Shown one piece after another: positions 42,620 to 42,903 of a stretch of 42,903 nucleotides of DNA (positions are counted from its first letter, which is position 1; each line of letters opens with the position of its first letter). Where the stretch lies: positions 1-42,903 of the forward strand of contig JAFUAD010000022.1 of NCBI GenBank assembly GCA_017460835.1, given 5' to 3'. Under the pieces are notes generated by a model. That model ran no database searches and was not told where the DNA came from. It was given only the letters and a program-made list of their open reading frames with translations. The translations under genes and the position numbers were made by a program. This stretch comes from Oscillospiraceae bacterium (GTDB taxonomy: Bacteria; Bacillota; Clostridia; Oscillospirales; Ruminococcaceae).

Positions 42620-42648
42620 TTGTATTTCTGCCCGGTTTTTGCTATAAT
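42620..42648 (+). promoter_or_regulatory. Sigma-A promoter of a very short transcription unit
   Basis: TTGTAT (42620-42625) and TATAAT (42643-42648) are 17 bp apart; predicted start near 42655, immediately before a terminator hairpin. Confidence 0.65.
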
Positions 42649-42658
42649 GAGTCTTGGC

Positions 42659-42698
42659 GCGCAGTGCATCGGAATAATAGCGCTGCGCCCCTTTTTTT
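42659..42698 (+). terminator. Intrinsic terminator directly after the promoter
   Basis: GCGCAGTGC (42659-42667) pairs with GCGCTGCGC (42680-42688, one G-T pair), 12-nt loop, then CCC and TTTTTTT. It can end transcripts of the sigma operon and of the promoter at 42620-42648, giving an RNA of only about 45 nt. Confidence 0.8.
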
Positions 42699-42771
42699 GC
42701 AAATTCCCCCTTCCCGAAATTGTCTCCCCGCAGCCCCGAGGGAATAGAAGTGCCTCCGGCGGATTGGAAAT

Positions 42772-42903
42772 GGGGCTCCGCCCCATACCCCGCCAAAGGG
42801 ACATTGTCCCTTTGGAAACCCATTTCAACTTTTACCAGCCCCGAATGGGGCTGGTAAAAGTTGCAGCGGGAGTCCAGAGGGATAGTATCCCTCTGGCAGG
42901 GGG
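42772..42903. repeat. REPIN-like pair of inverted repeat elements (copy B, cut by the window end)
   Basis: A reverse-orientation element (42772-42826, core CCAAAGGGA 42793-42801 and TCCCTTTGG 42807-42815) faces a forward element (42868-42903, core CCAGAGGGA 42874-42882 and TCCCTCTGG 42888-42896). Between them is a perfect 16-bp inverted repeat, AACTTTTACCAGCCCC (42827-42842) with loop GAAT. The AAA-to-AGA change in one arm is matched by TTT-to-CTT-type change in the other, so the palindrome is kept. Confidence 0.8.

Noticed and set aside
1-42903. CRISPR arrays, tRNA or rRNA genes, insertion sequences
   Set aside because: No regularly spaced direct repeats, no cloverleaf-type sequence with conserved T-loop, and no transposase reading frame were seen by eye. 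A dedicated tRNA search was not possible.

Overview
The window is chromosomal DNA of a Gram-positive anaerobe of the Oscillospiraceae, most likely a plant-fibre-degrading Ruminococcus-like gut or rumen bacterium. This rests on two dockerin-bearing glycoside hydrolases (a GH5 enzyme and a GH10/GH43 enzyme), lipoproteins with classic lipoboxes, a Firmicutes-style rimP-nusA-ylxR-ylxQ-infB operon, strong AGGAGG ribosome binding sites and sigma-A promoters, in a moderately G+C-rich background. Species was not determined.

Layout. 1-430: AT-rich left edge with the lysine-rich tail of an unidentified protein. 434-3460: zinc uptake operon (Fur/Zur regulator, ZnuA, ZnuC, ZnuB). 3527-5321 (minus): a secreted acidic protein and a Fic protein with an in-built VbhA-like inhibitory helix. 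5454-11830 (minus): a five-gene phosphosignalling cluster (kinase with extracytoplasmic sensor, zinc-ribbon/FHA adaptor, PP2C phosphatase, membrane trypsin-like protease with a cytoplasmic FHA domain, second PP2C). 12252-19526: secreted fibre-degrading enzymes, with a cell-wall amidase and a tiny cysteine-rich peptide unit between them. 19780-21219: an orphan sugar-type solute-binding lipoprotein.

21321-30436: the translation operon rimP, nusA, ylxR, ylxQ, infB, an unknown small acidic gene, rbfA, nrnA, truB and ribF, with a promoter-proximal terminator that looks like an attenuator. 30567-35931: a GldA/GldF/GldG/DUF4340 ABC export-type operon ending in an unknown 95-residue protein. 36272-40045 (minus): flotillin, an unknown lipoprotein, and a VanY-like protein that lacks two of its three zinc ligands. 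40469-42577: MscL, then an ECF sigma factor overlapping a membrane protein with the topology of a signal receptor. 42620-42903: a very short promoter-terminator unit and a REPIN-like pair of palindromic repeats, also present near 36.0-36.2 kb.

How the genes work together. The two dockerin enzymes would act on cellulose and xylan outside the cell, and the solute-binding lipoprotein could capture the released sugars. The kinase cluster reads as one module in which an outside signal sets cytoplasmic Ser/Thr phosphorylation, and FHA domains pass that state on, including to a protease that acts outside. The translation operon is housekeeping. No CRISPR array, tRNA, rRNA, transposase gene or complete prophage was recognised. 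The strongest candidates for new biology are the 21-residue Cys-rich peptide unit, the protease-FHA signalling cluster, the degenerate VanY-like protein and the covarying paired repeats.
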